A stretch of DNA of 64,000 bases from Elusimicrobia bacterium GWF2_62_30 (GTDB lineage: Bacteria; Elusimicrobiota; Elusimicrobia; Elusimicrobiales; UBA9959): contig MGUK01000097.1 in the NCBI GenBank assembly GCA_001799995.1, forward strand, positions 1 to 64,000. Reading direction: 5' to 3'. Every line of letters begins with the position of its first letter. Positions within the stretch are counted from its first letter, which is position 1. The position numbers were made by a program, and so were the translations under genes. Below are positions 33,004-42,325 of the stretch, in pieces. Below the pieces are notes generated by a model. That model worked only from the letters and a program-made list of their open reading frames with translations. It was not told the origin of the DNA and searched no databases.

Positions 33004-34365
33004 CTAGATGCCGGACCTGAGGAGTTTTTTGCGGATGAACATGAACAGCGCCAGGTCCGGGCCGCCGAACCAGCGCAGGTTCCAGTGCGCGTGCTTGAAC
33101 CAGAACCCTATTAACTTCTTTACGGGATTAGAAGAGGAACTCCAGTTGAGGCCGTAATGCACCACTTCCCAGGCCCGGGGCAGGCGCTTGTTCTCGCCGG
33201 CGGTAAGCCAGGGGTAGCTGGGGTTCTCGTCGAAAACGGAACCGGTGGGGTTGTTGTCGTAGAAATTCTCCCATTCCTCGAAGGAGGCCGGGAATTTCAG
33301 GCCGTATTTCTTTACTTCCTCGTAGATGGTCCCGCCGGGGTAGGGCCGGTACACCTGCGGTCCGAGTATCACCACCAGCGGTCCCAGCTCATGCAGTTCG
33401 GAGATAAGCCGGAAGGTTTCTTCCCTGTCGGCCGCGGTCTCGCCGGGCAGGCCGGTTATGAACGAGCAGTTGGCGCTTATGCCGTACTTCACGCACTGCG
33501 TCACCGCGCGCTTTATCTGCGCCACCGTCTGGCCTTTGCGCAGGTAGTTGAGGGTCTTCTGCGAGCCGCTCTCCACGCCGAAGCGCACCTCCACGCAGCC
33601 GGCCCGGCGCATCTCATCGAGCAGCGCGTCGTTTATCTTCAGTTCCGTAAAATTGGTCACGCGGGAGGTGGCCTCCCACTTGAACCGGTAGCCCTTTTCG
33701 AGGATATGCGCTATTACGGCTTTCGCCTTGGCGATGTCGAAGAAGAAATCCTCGTCACGGAAATAGATCCTGGGCGGGCTGAATTCCTTCACGACGTAGT
33801 CGATATCCGCCAGTATCTCGGGGATGGACCGGGGCTCGTAGCGGCAGTTGCGCACGCTGTTGACGCAGAACGAGCATTTAAAAGAACAGTTAAAGCCCGT
33901 AAGCACCTGGGCGCGCTCGCGGCGGTAGGTCCCGCGCACTTTCTCCGGCAGGAACTCGTAGAGGAAGTTGGCGCGCGGCAGCTCGTACGGCACGGCCTCG
34001 TCGATAAGGGCGCCGGCGGGCTGCTCCGGGAAAAGTATGTGGTGCACGCCGCCGGTTATCACGCGCACGCCGGGGTGTTTTTCCTTTATATAGCGGATCA
34101 GCGGCAGCGTATACTTTATCTGCATGGACGTGACGGAGAAGCCGACGGTGTCGCGGTCCTTCACGGCGCTCCTGAATTTTTCCTGGAAATCGTCCTCGTT
34201 GTTCTCGTCGAGGTAGATAACGTCCGCGTCCTGCACGGCGGTCTTCAGGTAGCTGGCCACGGCCCAGGCGCCCCACATCACCTGCCCGGCAAGCTTCGCC
34301 GGGCCGGAACGCGAGTTCACCACCAGTATCCTGCGCATCCGGGAAAGGTCCAGTTGTTCTGTCAT
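33004..34365 (-). CDS. B12-binding-domain radical SAM protein
   Basis: This 453-residue protein has an N-terminal cobalamin-binding-like Rossmann domain (about residues 10-140, with DTVGFSVTSMQIKYTLPLIR and RVITGGVHH). A radical SAM domain follows, whose cluster motif is in GFNCSFKCSFCVNSVRNCRY (C-x3-C-x2-C). Typical downstream blocks are FRDEDFFFD, EVRFGVESGSQKTLNYLRKG and CSFITGLPGET. Cobalamin radical SAM enzymes often methylate or rearrange natural products, lipids or glycans. It is divergent from a second radical SAM gene at 34560. The substrate is unknown; a surface-polysaccharide or lipid role is suggested by context only. Confidence 0.9.
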   Translation of the reverse strand: MTEQLDLSRMRRILVVNSRSGPAKLAGQVMWGAWAVASYLKTAVQDADVIYLDENNEDDFQEKFRSAVKDRDTVGFSVTSMQIKYTLPLIRYIKEKHPGVRVITGGVHHILFPEQPAGALIDEAVPYELPRANFLYEFLPEKVRGTYRRERAQVLTGFNCSFKCSFCVNSVRNCRYEPRSIPEILADIDYVVKEFSPPRIYFRDEDFFFDIAKAKAVIAHILEKGYRFKWEATSRVTNFTELKINDALLDEMRRAGCVEVRFGVESGSQKTLNYLRKGQTVAQIKRAVTQCVKYGISANCSFITGLPGETAADREETFRLISELHELGPLVVILGPQVYRPYPGGTIYEEVKKYGLKFPASFEEWENFYDNNPTGSVFDENPSYPWLTAGENKRLPRAWEVVHYGLNWSSSSNPVKKLIGFWFKHAHWNLRWFGGPDLALFMFIRKKLLRSGI

Positions 34366-34482
34366 TTAAGCCCTGGGCGCCCGCGCCCGCAGGTATTATA
34401 AAATAATTCCGCAAGTAAATATAAGCGCCGTCAGCCCGGGGCTTTTTCGTTATCCTGTTCTTTCCCGGGGCGGCCGTTTTAG

Positions 34483-34511
34483 TTGCCAAACAGCTTGCCT
34501 ATGGGTATAAT
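34483..34511 (+). promoter_or_regulatory. Strong candidate sigma70-type promoter
   Basis: TTGCCA (34483-34488) and TATAAT (34506-34511) are spaced by exactly 17 bases, 48 bases upstream of the radical SAM gene at 34560. It probably drives the four forward genes up to 39521. Confidence 0.65.
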
Positions 34512-34559
34512 AGCAATTCGCGCTGAGGAGCCGTAACAGGATAGCTGCCAGAAATCAGA

Positions 34560-35585
34560 ATGTCAAAACTCTCTTATTACCTGGAAATGGGCTCACGGAT
34601 AAGGCCCCTGAAAGCCGCGCCTAAATTTTTCAACTACCTTAAATACAAGGCGCTTAGCCGCAGGGCCGTCACTTCCATCCGCAGGTATACCCCGCAGATC
34701 GCCTCGATCCTGGTCACCATCCGCTGCAACCTCAATTGCGGGTACTGCACGGAGGCAAAGGTGCGCAGGGACAACAAGGAAAGCTGGCGCGACAAAGAGA
34801 TGGACCTGAAGACAATGCGGCGGATCTTCAGCAACCCGCTTTTTTCCGACTGCCTTCTCGTGGACCTGCTGGGCGGAGAGCCGCTGCTGGTGAAAGACCT
34901 GGAAGACATCGTGAGGTTCCTGTCGCGGCGCGGCCACATAACCAACACCTCCACCAACGGCCTGCTGCTGGCCGACAGGATAGCCGGCCTGAAGAAGGCC
35001 GGCATCTCCAGGATAAACGTCTCGCTGTACGAAGCCAACAGGGCGCTGCTGGAGAGGGACCTGGCCAGGGCGAACAAGGTTTTCCCGGTGCACAACAGCT
35101 TTGTGCTGCTGCGCAGCATGATAGAGAAAGAACCCGAAAAGATAGTAGAGACGGCGCGTTTTGTGCGCGACGCCGGCTCTTTAAGCCTGCGCTTCTGGAT
35201 GTACCGCCCCATGGGCATAGATCCCCGGCCCGCGGAAATAACCAAGGAGTCGAACCCGGCCTATCTCGACCTGAAGCGCAGGATAGAGGCGGTTGCCCCG
35301 GGCTTCTGCCTCTGGCCGGAGCCTGTCCATACCGGGAAACCCCGGAAACGCTGTCCCCAGTTGTGGCAGCGCGTGAACTGCCGCGACGCGCACGGCACCA
35401 TGGGTATCTGCTGCGGCACGGAGCGGCCCCTGGCCGGGCCGGGCAGCTGCCTCTTCGACGCGGACCCCGATACAGTTTTCAATCACCCGACGCTTGTGGA
35501 AATGCGCGAAAAGCTGCTGGACCCGGATTGCGAGCCGCCCGAAGTCTGCAGGAGCTGCAACCTCCTGGAAGACCCGGGCTGGTAA
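34560..35585 (+). CDS. Radical SAM/SPASM-like protein
   Basis: This 341-residue radical SAM protein has the cluster motif in RCNLNCGYCTEAKV (C-x3-C-x2-C, about residues 59-72) and a LLGGEPLLVKDLEDIVRFLS block. The C-terminal third contains further cysteines (RCPQLWQRVNC, GICCGTERPL, PEVCRSCNLLEDPGW), suggesting a SPASM-like auxiliary cluster region. Such proteins modify peptides or other macromolecules. It is the first gene after a strong promoter and is followed after 36 bases by a methyltransferase gene, so the two may act in one modification pathway. Confidence 0.87.
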   Translation: MSKLSYYLEMGSRIRPLKAAPKFFNYLKYKALSRRAVTSIRRYTPQIASILVTIRCNLNCGYCTEAKVRRDNKESWRDKEMDLKTMRRIFSNPLFSDCLLVDLLGGEPLLVKDLEDIVRFLSRRGHITNTSTNGLLLADRIAGLKKAGISRINVSLYEANRALLERDLARANKVFPVHNSFVLLRSMIEKEPEKIVETARFVRDAGSLSLRFWMYRPMGIDPRPAEITKESNPAYLDLKRRIEAVAPGFCLWPEPVHTGKPRKRCPQLWQRVNCRDAHGTMGICCGTERPLAGPGSCLFDADPDTVFNHPTLVEMREKLLDPDCEPPEVCRSCNLLEDPGW

Positions 35586-35621
35586 GGCGCCCGGAAAGCG
35601 CGGCATCGACAGGGAATAAAA

Positions 35622-36506
35622 ATGAACGACTCAAAAACGGTTCCGGCCGGACACGCGGGCGGGAGCTACAAAGCCTGCCCGGTCTGCGGCGGCACGGACC
35701 TGAGAAATAAATTTAACGTTAAGGGCTATACCCTGGCGGAATGCGCCGCCTGCACGGCCGTTTTTGTCCGCGAGATCCTGAACGTCGATTACCTGGCCGG
35801 CATCTACCAGGAACAGGAAGGCAACCGCTTTTACGAAGAGGACAACAAAGACTGCCTGAACTACTACAACGAGCTGGTAAAAAAAGAGGTGGACGCGGCA
35901 AAGCCCGGCAAAGGAAAGATCCTGGATATCGGCTGTTCGTCGGGACTCTTCCTTGAACTGATGGAAGGGTGGGAGCGGCACGGCATAGAGGTCTCGGAGG
36001 AGTTCGGCGCCGCCGCGAAGGCGCGGATCGGAGAGAACATCTTTATCGGCACTTTTGAGCAGTACCCGGCGAAAGCGAACTACTTCGACGTGATAACCCT
36101 GTTCGACGTTTTCGACCACTTCCTGGACCCCGGCGAGAATCTCCGGCGCTGCCGCGGCATGCTCAAGCCCGGCGGGCTCATCGTCATCAAGGTGCACAAC
36201 ATTTCCTGCCTGTTCGCGAAAGCCTCCGGGGCCGGTTTCTACGCCATGGTGCCGCCGGTGCACCTGTTCTATTTCAACAGGGAGTCCCTGCGGCACATCC
36301 TCGAAAAGAACGGCTTCACTTTCCTGAAAGCGAAGTTCATCGGCCACCTCATGCGGCTGGCCACCATCTTTTTCAGGCTGTGCAAGGAAGACAAGAAGTC
36401 CTTTCTTTACCGCCTTTACGAATTTTTCAGCCGCGGCCCCCTCAAGGACATTAAGATCCGCAAGAACCTCCACGACATCATTACGGTCTTCGCGGTGAAG
36501 AACTGA
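35622..36506 (+). CDS. Class I methyltransferase with N-terminal zinc ribbon
   Basis: This 294-residue protein starts with a zinc-ribbon-like segment (KACPVCGGTDLRNKF and then LAECAACTAVFV). A Methyltransf_23-type domain follows, with motif I KILDIGCSSGLFLELM (about residues 104-119), DVITLFDVFDHFLDPGENLR and the LKPGGLIVIKVHN block. This architecture is common in sugar or nucleotide-sugar methyltransferases of surface-polysaccharide loci. It lies between the radical SAM gene and a zinc-ribbon membrane protein gene in one forward run. Confidence 0.9.
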   Translation: MNDSKTVPAGHAGGSYKACPVCGGTDLRNKFNVKGYTLAECAACTAVFVREILNVDYLAGIYQEQEGNRFYEEDNKDCLNYYNELVKKEVDAAKPGKGKILDIGCSSGLFLELMEGWERHGIEVSEEFGAAAKARIGENIFIGTFEQYPAKANYFDVITLFDVFDHFLDPGENLRRCRGMLKPGGLIVIKVHNISCLFAKASGAGFYAMVPPVHLFYFNRESLRHILEKNGFTFLKAKFIGHLMRLATIFFRLCKEDKKSFLYRLYEFFSRGPLKDIKIRKNLHDIITVFAVKN

Positions 36507-36561
36507 TCCCCGGAACGCGGGTTCGCCCGCACCAAAACCCCCGCATGAACTCCCGGGCATA

Positions 36562-37272
36562 ATGGAAAACGAACAGGAAATACCCGAACGCATAAACTGC
36601 CCGTATTGCGGGGCGGACAATCACATCACCAGCGAACTGTGCGGGGTCTGCGCCAAGGAGCTGCTGGTCCCGGCGCAGGTGCGCGCCGAGGCGAAGATGA
36701 GAAAAAGGGCGGCGGAGCTGACGCTGCCGGCGCCCCCCTCCCACCCCGTGCAGCTCCCGGCCTACCGCCTGTGGGTAAGACTGCTGGTGATAGGCGGCCT
36801 GTCGCTGGTCTACCTGCAATGGTTCAGGCAGACCAACTATTTTTCTTTCCTCGACCACACCAACCTGCTCATACACGAAGCCGGGCACGTAGTGTTCGGC
36901 ATTTTCCCCAGGTTCCTCATGGTGGCCGGCGGCACCATCTTCCAGCTGCTGGTGCCGGCCGCCTTCGTGGTGGCCGGCATACGGCAGGGGCAGAACCTGA
37001 GCTGGCAGCTCTGCCTGTTCTGGCTGGGCGAGAGCCTGCTCAACATCAGCGTTTACGCCGGGGACGCGGTGCGGCAGGCGCTGCCCCTGGTGGGCGGCGG
37101 GCATGACTGGGCCTACCTGCTTGCCGAGCTGGGCCTGATAGCCCACCCGGCCGGCGTGGCCGGCGTCATCTTCGCCGCCGGCTCGGCGGTGATCTTCCTG
37201 AGCTTCTACTTCATCTGGAAAGACGCGCTGGCCCGCGAAAGTATTGAAATGGGCCGGAGCCGGCGCTGGTAA
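36562..37272 (+). CDS. Zinc-ribbon membrane protein with HEAGH motif
   Basis: This 236-residue protein has an N-terminal zinc ribbon (NCPYCGADNHITSELCGVC) and about five hydrophobic segments. In the middle, NLLIHEAGHVVFGIFP (about residues 103-118) carries an HExxH zinc motif at the edge of a membrane segment. That is reminiscent of intramembrane metalloproteases (M50-like), although the later Asp-containing motif (NxxPxPxLDG) is not visible; GDAVRQALPLVGGGHDWAYL offers candidate ligands. It may be a membrane protease or a degenerate relative. It lies 55 bases after the methyltransferase gene. Confidence 0.8.
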   Translation: MENEQEIPERINCPYCGADNHITSELCGVCAKELLVPAQVRAEAKMRKRAAELTLPAPPSHPVQLPAYRLWVRLLVIGGLSLVYLQWFRQTNYFSFLDHTNLLIHEAGHVVFGIFPRFLMVAGGTIFQLLVPAAFVVAGIRQGQNLSWQLCLFWLGESLLNISVYAGDAVRQALPLVGGGHDWAYLLAELGLIAHPAGVAGVIFAAGSAVIFLSFYFIWKDALARESIEMGRSRRW

Positions 37273-37298
37273 ACTCGCATTTGCTAGAATCAGACTCG

Positions 37299-39521
37299 AT
37301 GCTGCCGGATATAAAACAGATAATGCTGCGCAGCGGGCCCTGCTTTGACAGCCTGCCGCTGCTGCGGCTGTACCTGGCGGCGCTCGGCAGCCCCGTGCTG
37401 AAATGGCCGCTGATATTGCTGCGCCTAAAATTCACCCCCGATATACTTGAGGAGATACGCGCCTCCGGCCTGCCGCTGGAAGAAAAAGCCAGGCTGTTCT
37501 CCAGCGCCATGACGCTTTTCCGCAGCGGCTCCGCCTATAAGACCACCGCCGCCGGGCGCAGCCCGCTCACCGACCGCGCCGTGCTGGAAAAAGTGAAACC
37601 GGGCGCCCTGCTGGTGGAAACCGGCGTGTCCGATGGCATTTCCGCCGCCGGCCTGCTGTCTTCCGCGAAGGACGCGCAGATCCTGCTTTCCGACAGGCAG
37701 ACCGGCTTCCGCTACCAAGACCGCGGCCCCGCCAGGTTCTTCTACAACAACGAGAACGGCGCGCTGTCGCTGAAGCTCCCCGGCTTCTACCTTTGCGCCG
37801 GCCTCGACGCCGGAACCGCGCCCGAGAGCGCCGGCACCATCAAGGCGCTGAACCCGCTCATAGCGGAGACTTTTCCCGGCGCCGAAATTATACCTTTCGA
37901 TATTTTCACCGGTTCCCTGCCGCGCAAGGCCGACGTGATAAAATGCGCCAACGTGCTGAGCAACATAGGTTTCACTCCGGAGGAAATGCTCGGCGCCCTG
38001 GCCAACCTCGCCCGCAACCTGGCCCCGGAAGGCTGGCTGTTCGTCTGCCAGAACAACGCCCGCTACAAGGACGGAGAAGCCTACCTGGCCCTGGAGGAAT
38101 CCGGCGGGCGGCTGGTCCTGCGCGAAGAAGTGAACGGCCACGAGATAATAGAGCATCTGCGCTCCCCGCTCTTCGCCGGCCTCCTCGCCCCGTCCCCGGA
38201 GTTGGACGCGGCCCGGCCCGCGCCGCCCTTTGACGGCGGCCAGAGCCTCCTGCATTCCATCTTCCGCCGCCTCGCCGGGGAACATCCCGGTGAGGGAGGC
38301 GTGGAGTTCCTCCGCCACCTCAGCTGGATAGGCGTGAGCTTCGCGGTGGCGAAGGTCATTTCCGCCCTGGTGAACATCGCCGCCGGCAAAATGCTGGGCC
38401 CCGCCGAGTACGGGAAGATAAACGTGCTGGTCTCGGCCGGGGCGGCCATCTCCCCCTTTATAATCGCGGGGCTGAACAATTCGGTGATCCGCTACGGGGT
38501 GGAAGAGCGCGACCGGAATTCCGTTTTCACCGCGGCGGGCGCCATCTTCCTGGCGCTGGCGCTGGCGGCAACCGGCACAGTCCTCTTCTTCAGGCAGGGA
38601 ATAAGCGCGCTGCTCGGCATCCCCCCGGACATGCTCGGGCTGGCGCTCTGCTACGCGCTGGCCACGGCGCTCTTCCTGCTCACCTCCGGCTTCCTGCAAG
38701 CCTCCGGGAAATTTTCCAGGCGCGGCCTGAGCGAGATAGCCTTCAGCGCCATCCTCTCCGCCGCGTTTTTCCTTGGTATCTACAATTTGGGCCGCACCTA
38801 CGAAACGATGGTTTACGCCTATGTGGCCGGCTTCGGCGGGGTGGGACTTTTCTGGCTGGTGAAGTTCGCATCCTCGCTGCGCTATTCTTTCCCCGCAAAA
38901 GAAAAACTGCGGGCACTGGTCAAGTACAGCGCCTATTCTTTCGGCGGAGGGCTGGGCTACTATCTGATGCTGAACGTGCAGGGACTTATCCTTAACGCCT
39001 TCCTGGCCCCGGAGGAAGTGGGCCTGTACGCGGCCTACAACACCGCCACCATCGGCATCGCGGCCTACCTTGGCTATGCCATCGGCACTGTGCTGTTCCC
39101 CAAGGCTTCGGCCAGCACCAACCGCCGCCGGCTCTGGGAAATGACGGTGAAAGGCTGGGCCCGCCTCAGCCCGGCGCTGATAATTTTCTTTATCCTCGTG
39201 CAGGCGGCGGTGCTGTCGCTGATGGGCAGGCACCAGTACCAGCTGCGCCCGGCGCTGATGCTCTATTTCGCACTTTGCGGGACGCTCATGCTGGTGCACA
39301 GCTCGCTGGCCCAGATAGTTTATTCGGAAGGGGTGAAAGCGTCGCGGCTTTCCTGGCTGATGGCGTGGGGAGGCGGGCTGGTGAACTTCACGGCCTGCCT
39401 GCTGCTGATCCCCGTTTTCCGGGTGAGCGGGGCGGCCATGGCTTTCATACTGACCTACGTTTTCCTTCTGGCCTGGCTCTGGAAGGCTAAAGATTCCTAC
39501 CTGCAGCCCGACCTAAAATAA
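37299..39521 (+). CDS. Methyltransferase-like domain fused to a Wzx-type polysaccharide flippase
   Basis: This protein of about 740 residues joins two parts. Residues 1-310 look like a class I methyltransferase: LLVETGVSDGISAAGLL is motif I, and DVIKCANVLSNIGFTPEEML with LARNLAPEGWLFVCQNN fits motifs post-I and III. Residues about 340-740 are a polysaccharide export flippase with about 12 to 14 hydrophobic helices, beginning FLRHLSWIGVSFAVAKVISA, with KMLGPAEYGKINVL typical of Wzx/RfbX. I chose the ATG at 37299; a TTG at 37281 is in frame. The 3' end overlaps the convergent radical SAM gene by 9 bases. The fusion is unusual. Confidence 0.88.
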   Translation: MLPDIKQIMLRSGPCFDSLPLLRLYLAALGSPVLKWPLILLRLKFTPDILEEIRASGLPLEEKARLFSSAMTLFRSGSAYKTTAAGRSPLTDRAVLEKVKPGALLVETGVSDGISAAGLLSSAKDAQILLSDRQTGFRYQDRGPARFFYNNENGALSLKLPGFYLCAGLDAGTAPESAGTIKALNPLIAETFPGAEIIPFDIFTGSLPRKADVIKCANVLSNIGFTPEEMLGALANLARNLAPEGWLFVCQNNARYKDGEAYLALEESGGRLVLREEVNGHEIIEHLRSPLFAGLLAPSPELDAARPAPPFDGGQSLLHSIFRRLAGEHPGEGGVEFLRHLSWIGVSFAVAKVISALVNIAAGKMLGPAEYGKINVLVSAGAAISPFIIAGLNNSVIRYGVEERDRNSVFTAAGAIFLALALAATGTVLFFRQGISALLGIPPDMLGLALCYALATALFLLTSGFLQASGKFSRRGLSEIAFSAILSAAFFLGIYNLGRTYETMVYAYVAGFGGVGLFWLVKFASSLRYSFPAKEKLRALVKYSAYSFGGGLGYYLMLNVQGLILNAFLAPEEVGLYAAYNTATIGIAAYLGYAIGTVLFPKASASTNRRRLWEMTVKGWARLSPALIIFFILVQAAVLSLMGRHQYQLRPALMLYFALCGTLMLVHSSLAQIVYSEGVKASRLSWLMAWGGGLVNFTACLLLIPVFRVSGAAMAFILTYVFLLAWLWKAKDSYLQPDLK

Positions 39522-41003
39522 TTTTTCCAGCCTGTGCTTCCACGAGCGCAGCAAAGACCTGGCCGGCCACGGAATGGCGGCCACCGCGCGGTAGCGCAGC
39601 CAGACCGCCGTATCCTTCAGGATTACCGACGCCACGGAAGAGAAATAGCCGGTAAAAAGCACTTTGCGGAGATAGCCCGGCTCCCGGAAAACCGCCGTCA
39701 GGCTCACCGGCAGCCGCCAGGCGTACACGGCCAGCCAGTAGGCGTCCAGCACCTGGTCCATCGGCAGGTCATGCGCGCAAAGTTTGAAATAAGTGGTCAG
39801 CTCCGCGCCAATGTTGGAGAAAAGCCGGTAATTTTCCGGTTTTTTTCCGACGTACTTCTCGTAGATGGCCGTTCCGGGGTACGGCGTCAGCACCGCCTGG
39901 TTGATCCCGTCGGGACCGGTTTCCCTGAGCAGCTCCACGGTAAGCCTCACGTCCTCTTCGGTCTCGCCGGGATGGTTGCACATGATATAGGCCATCCGCG
40001 CCAGCCTGCCGGCCTTGCACAGGGCGAAAGCGCCGCGTATCTGCGCGGTGTTTATCCCTTTCTGTATCCGCGCCAGTATCGAGTCCGAGCCGGATTCGAC
40101 GCCGAAACCTATCATCACGCAGCCGGCGTCCTTCATGGCGGCCACCACTTCGGCGCTTATGTGCTCCACCCGCCCCTGCACCGCCCAGAACATGTCCAGC
40201 TCCTTCATGGCCGCGCAGAGGGCGAGCACCCTGTCCTTACGGAGCAGGAAAGAATCGTCGCCGAAAGCCAGGCACTGGATCTTGTACTTCTCCTTGAGCT
40301 CGCGCACTTCGGCCATGACCTCTTCTATGGGGCGGAACCGCACCGGCGGGCCGGAATTGCATTTCCACACGGTATTGGCCGCGCAGAACTCGCATTTGGA
40401 AGGACAGCCGCGGGAAGTGTAAACCGTAGCCGTCCGCGCGGAGAAGCCGGGCACGGCCCTGTTGGCCGGGTGAAAATGCGGCTCCATCGGGATCAGCCCG
40501 TAATCCAGGCGCGGCAGTACGGCGAGGTCGGCGATGAGCGGCCTTTTCTCCCCCACGAGCATTTTGCCGTCCGCGAGGGCCGCCACGCCGGCCAGGCCGG
40601 CGGGGTCGCCGCCTGCCGCGAGGCGGTCCAGGAGTTCGGCGAGGGTGACCTCGCCTTCCCCCACCACGACATAATCCACCGGGCTGCCCGGGAAAATAAA
40701 ATCCTCGGGATACAGCGAAGCGTGCACGTTGCCGGCCACTACGCGGCAGCCGGAACTCTCTTTGACGACACCCGCGAAGCGCATCACTTCGGGATAGTCG
40801 CAGGTGAAGCAGCCGAAGCCCACCAGCCCCGGCTTGTCGGCCTTCAGCCGCGCCGCTATGGCCGCGGCGGGGTCGGCCAGCCCGCTCAGTTCCAGGATGG
40901 AGGCCCGGTGCTCCGTCTTCGCGTTGATATAGGACGCCAGGGACAGCAGCGAGAACGGCGGCAGTTTTTTGGGCAGGGAGATCAGGAGTATGCTGGTTTT
41001 CAT
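39513..41003 (-). CDS. B12-binding-domain radical SAM protein
   Basis: This 496-residue protein has an N-terminal cobalamin-binding-like domain (GLVGFGCFTCDYPEVMRFAG, CRVVAGNVHASLYPEDF, VDYVVVGEGEVTLAELLDRL). A radical SAM domain follows with cluster motif TSRGCPSKCEFCAANTVWKC (C-x3-C-x2-C). GFGVESGSDSILARIQKGI and MAYIMCNHPGETEEDV are typical later blocks. It is related in architecture to the gene at 33004 but not a close copy. It overlaps the upstream glycosyltransferase gene by 4 bases, so it is probably part of the same glycan or lipid modification operon. Confidence 0.9.
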   Translation of the reverse strand: MKTSILLISLPKKLPPFSLLSLASYINAKTEHRASILELSGLADPAAAIAARLKADKPGLVGFGCFTCDYPEVMRFAGVVKESSGCRVVAGNVHASLYPEDFIFPGSPVDYVVVGEGEVTLAELLDRLAAGGDPAGLAGVAALADGKMLVGEKRPLIADLAVLPRLDYGLIPMEPHFHPANRAVPGFSARTATVYTSRGCPSKCEFCAANTVWKCNSGPPVRFRPIEEVMAEVRELKEKYKIQCLAFGDDSFLLRKDRVLALCAAMKELDMFWAVQGRVEHISAEVVAAMKDAGCVMIGFGVESGSDSILARIQKGINTAQIRGAFALCKAGRLARMAYIMCNHPGETEEDVRLTVELLRETGPDGINQAVLTPYPGTAIYEKYVGKKPENYRLFSNIGAELTTYFKLCAHDLPMDQVLDAYWLAVYAWRLPVSLTAVFREPGYLRKVLFTGYFSSVASVILKDTAVWLRYRAVAAIPWPARSLLRSWKHRLEKLF

Positions 41004-41830
41004 TTTTTCCCGAGGAGGCCGCGCAGGCGGCGCAGGGTCTTGAATTTCATATTGGCGAGGTAAGCCCGGAGGATGACGCGCAGGAAGCCCAGCCTGCGGC
41101 CGTACCGGCGGCCCATGTACCAGTAGATCTCGCCCCAGTAGCCGACCAGGCTTTTCGGCCCTTCTTCTATTTTCAGCGGGGCGTCGTTGAGCGAAAGCTG
41201 CGGCTCGGCGATAAGGTACACCGGCAGGCCGGGCAGGAAAGCGTGTATCTTGAAGGCGTGGTTAATGACCGGGTGGGTGTTCTCCGGGACCGCGAGCCAC
41301 TTTTCCCGGTCGATCACCAGCGAAGTATAGAAGGTGAACTTGGCCGGGTCCCATTCGTTTATATCGAAATGGGAAAGGCCGTAATCGACGTATTCTTCCG
41401 CGGTCTTGAAATACATGTCGTGCGGGAGCCTTATTATCGGCCCTTTGTCCGCCTTCCGGTTGTAGTTAATGAAGAACAGGCCGGCGTCGGGATGGGAGGA
41501 AACGGCTTCCAGTACTTTCTTAACGGCGCCGGGGTAGATCTCGTCGTCGTCGCCCATCAGCCAGCAGTGCCGGCCGCGCGCCAGCTCCAGGACCTTGTTG
41601 AGATTTTTGGAGCCGCCGATGTTGGCCGGGTTCCTGCTGGCGGTGAAATTGGGGCCGGCGAAACTTTTTACCACCTCCGGGGTCGCGTCTACGGAGGCGT
41701 TATCCGAGACCACGATCTCCACCTGGCCCGGATCCGGCAGCGCGGCGGCCTGCGAGGTCACGGCCGAAAGCGTCCGTTTGAGGTATTCGTGGCGGTTATA
41801 GGTGGGGATGCAGATGCTCAGGAGTATCAT
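41000..41830 (-). CDS. Family 2 glycosyltransferase
   Basis: This 276-residue protein starts MILLSICIPTYNRHEYLKRT, the usual GT2 nucleotide-sugar-binding strand. EIVVSDNASVDATPEV follows, then CWLMGDDDEIYPGAVKKVLE, which holds the metal-binding D-x-D (about residues 98-102). I used the ATG at 41830, since the frame upstream lies in trmL and does not resemble a protein. The 4-base overlaps with trmL upstream and with the radical SAM gene downstream suggest translational coupling. The acceptor and donor sugars are unknown. Confidence 0.9.
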   Translation of the reverse strand: MILLSICIPTYNRHEYLKRTLSAVTSQAAALPDPGQVEIVVSDNASVDATPEVVKSFAGPNFTASRNPANIGGSKNLNKVLELARGRHCWLMGDDDEIYPGAVKKVLEAVSSHPDAGLFFINYNRKADKGPIIRLPHDMYFKTAEEYVDYGLSHFDINEWDPAKFTFYTSLVIDREKWLAVPENTHPVINHAFKIHAFLPGLPVYLIAEPQLSLNDAPLKIEEGPKSLVGYWGEIYWYMGRRYGRRLGFLRVILRAYLANMKFKTLRRLRGLLGKK

Positions 41831-42306
41831 AGCGCGCCCTCGCGCGGCGCGGCGGCGCGGCGGGTCTGCCTGAGGGCCTCGTAAAGCACGACGCCGGCGG
41901 ACGTGGACAGGTTGAGCGAGCGCACCCGGTCGGACCACATGGGGATCCGGTAGGTGCTCTCGGCGTATTTTTCATACATCCAATCGGGGAAGCCGGCGGT
42001 CTCGGCGCCCAGCACCAGGCAGGAATCTTCTTTATAGGGCGCCTGCCAGTGGTCTTTAACGCCGCGCGTGGAAAAGAAGATGAGCGATGGGTTCTCCGGC
42101 AGGGTCTTGAGGAAGGAATCGAAATCGGGATGGACGGAATATTTCAGGAACTGCCAGTAATCCAGGCCGGAGCGGCGAATCTCTTTGGAGTTTATCTCGA
42201 AGCCCATCTTCCCGACGAAAGCCAGCTCCGTGCCGGTGGCCACGCAGGTGCGCCCTATGTTCCCCGCGTTCCAGGGTATATCAGGATTGATCAATACTAT
42301 TTTCAT
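41827..42306 (-). CDS. trmL: tRNA (cytidine/uridine-34-2'-O)-methyltransferase TrmL
   Basis: This 159-residue SPOUT methyltransferase matches TrmL, which 2'-O-methylates the wobble base of two tRNA-Leu species. Diagnostic blocks are IVLINPDIPWNAGNIGRTC at the start, LVLGAETAGFPDW as the SAM-binding knot and IPMWSDRVRSLNLSTSAGVVLYEAL at the end. The ATG at 42306 is the family-consistent start. It overlaps the GT2 gene by 4 bases, an odd pairing that probably reflects compact gene order. The upstream spacer holds a palindromic element (family B). Confidence 0.93.
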   Translation of the reverse strand: MKIVLINPDIPWNAGNIGRTCVATGTELAFVGKMGFEINSKEIRRSGLDYWQFLKYSVHPDFDSFLKTLPENPSLIFFSTRGVKDHWQAPYKEDSCLVLGAETAGFPDWMYEKYAESTYRIPMWSDRVRSLNLSTSAGVVLYEALRQTRRAAAPREGAL

Positions 42307-42325
42307 TTTGGATATCACGCGTTCC

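Noticed and set aside
41831-41938. Longer start for the GT2 gene
   Set aside because: The extra codons lie within trmL and give an Arg/Pro-rich string; the GT2 fold begins at MILLSICIPTYNR.
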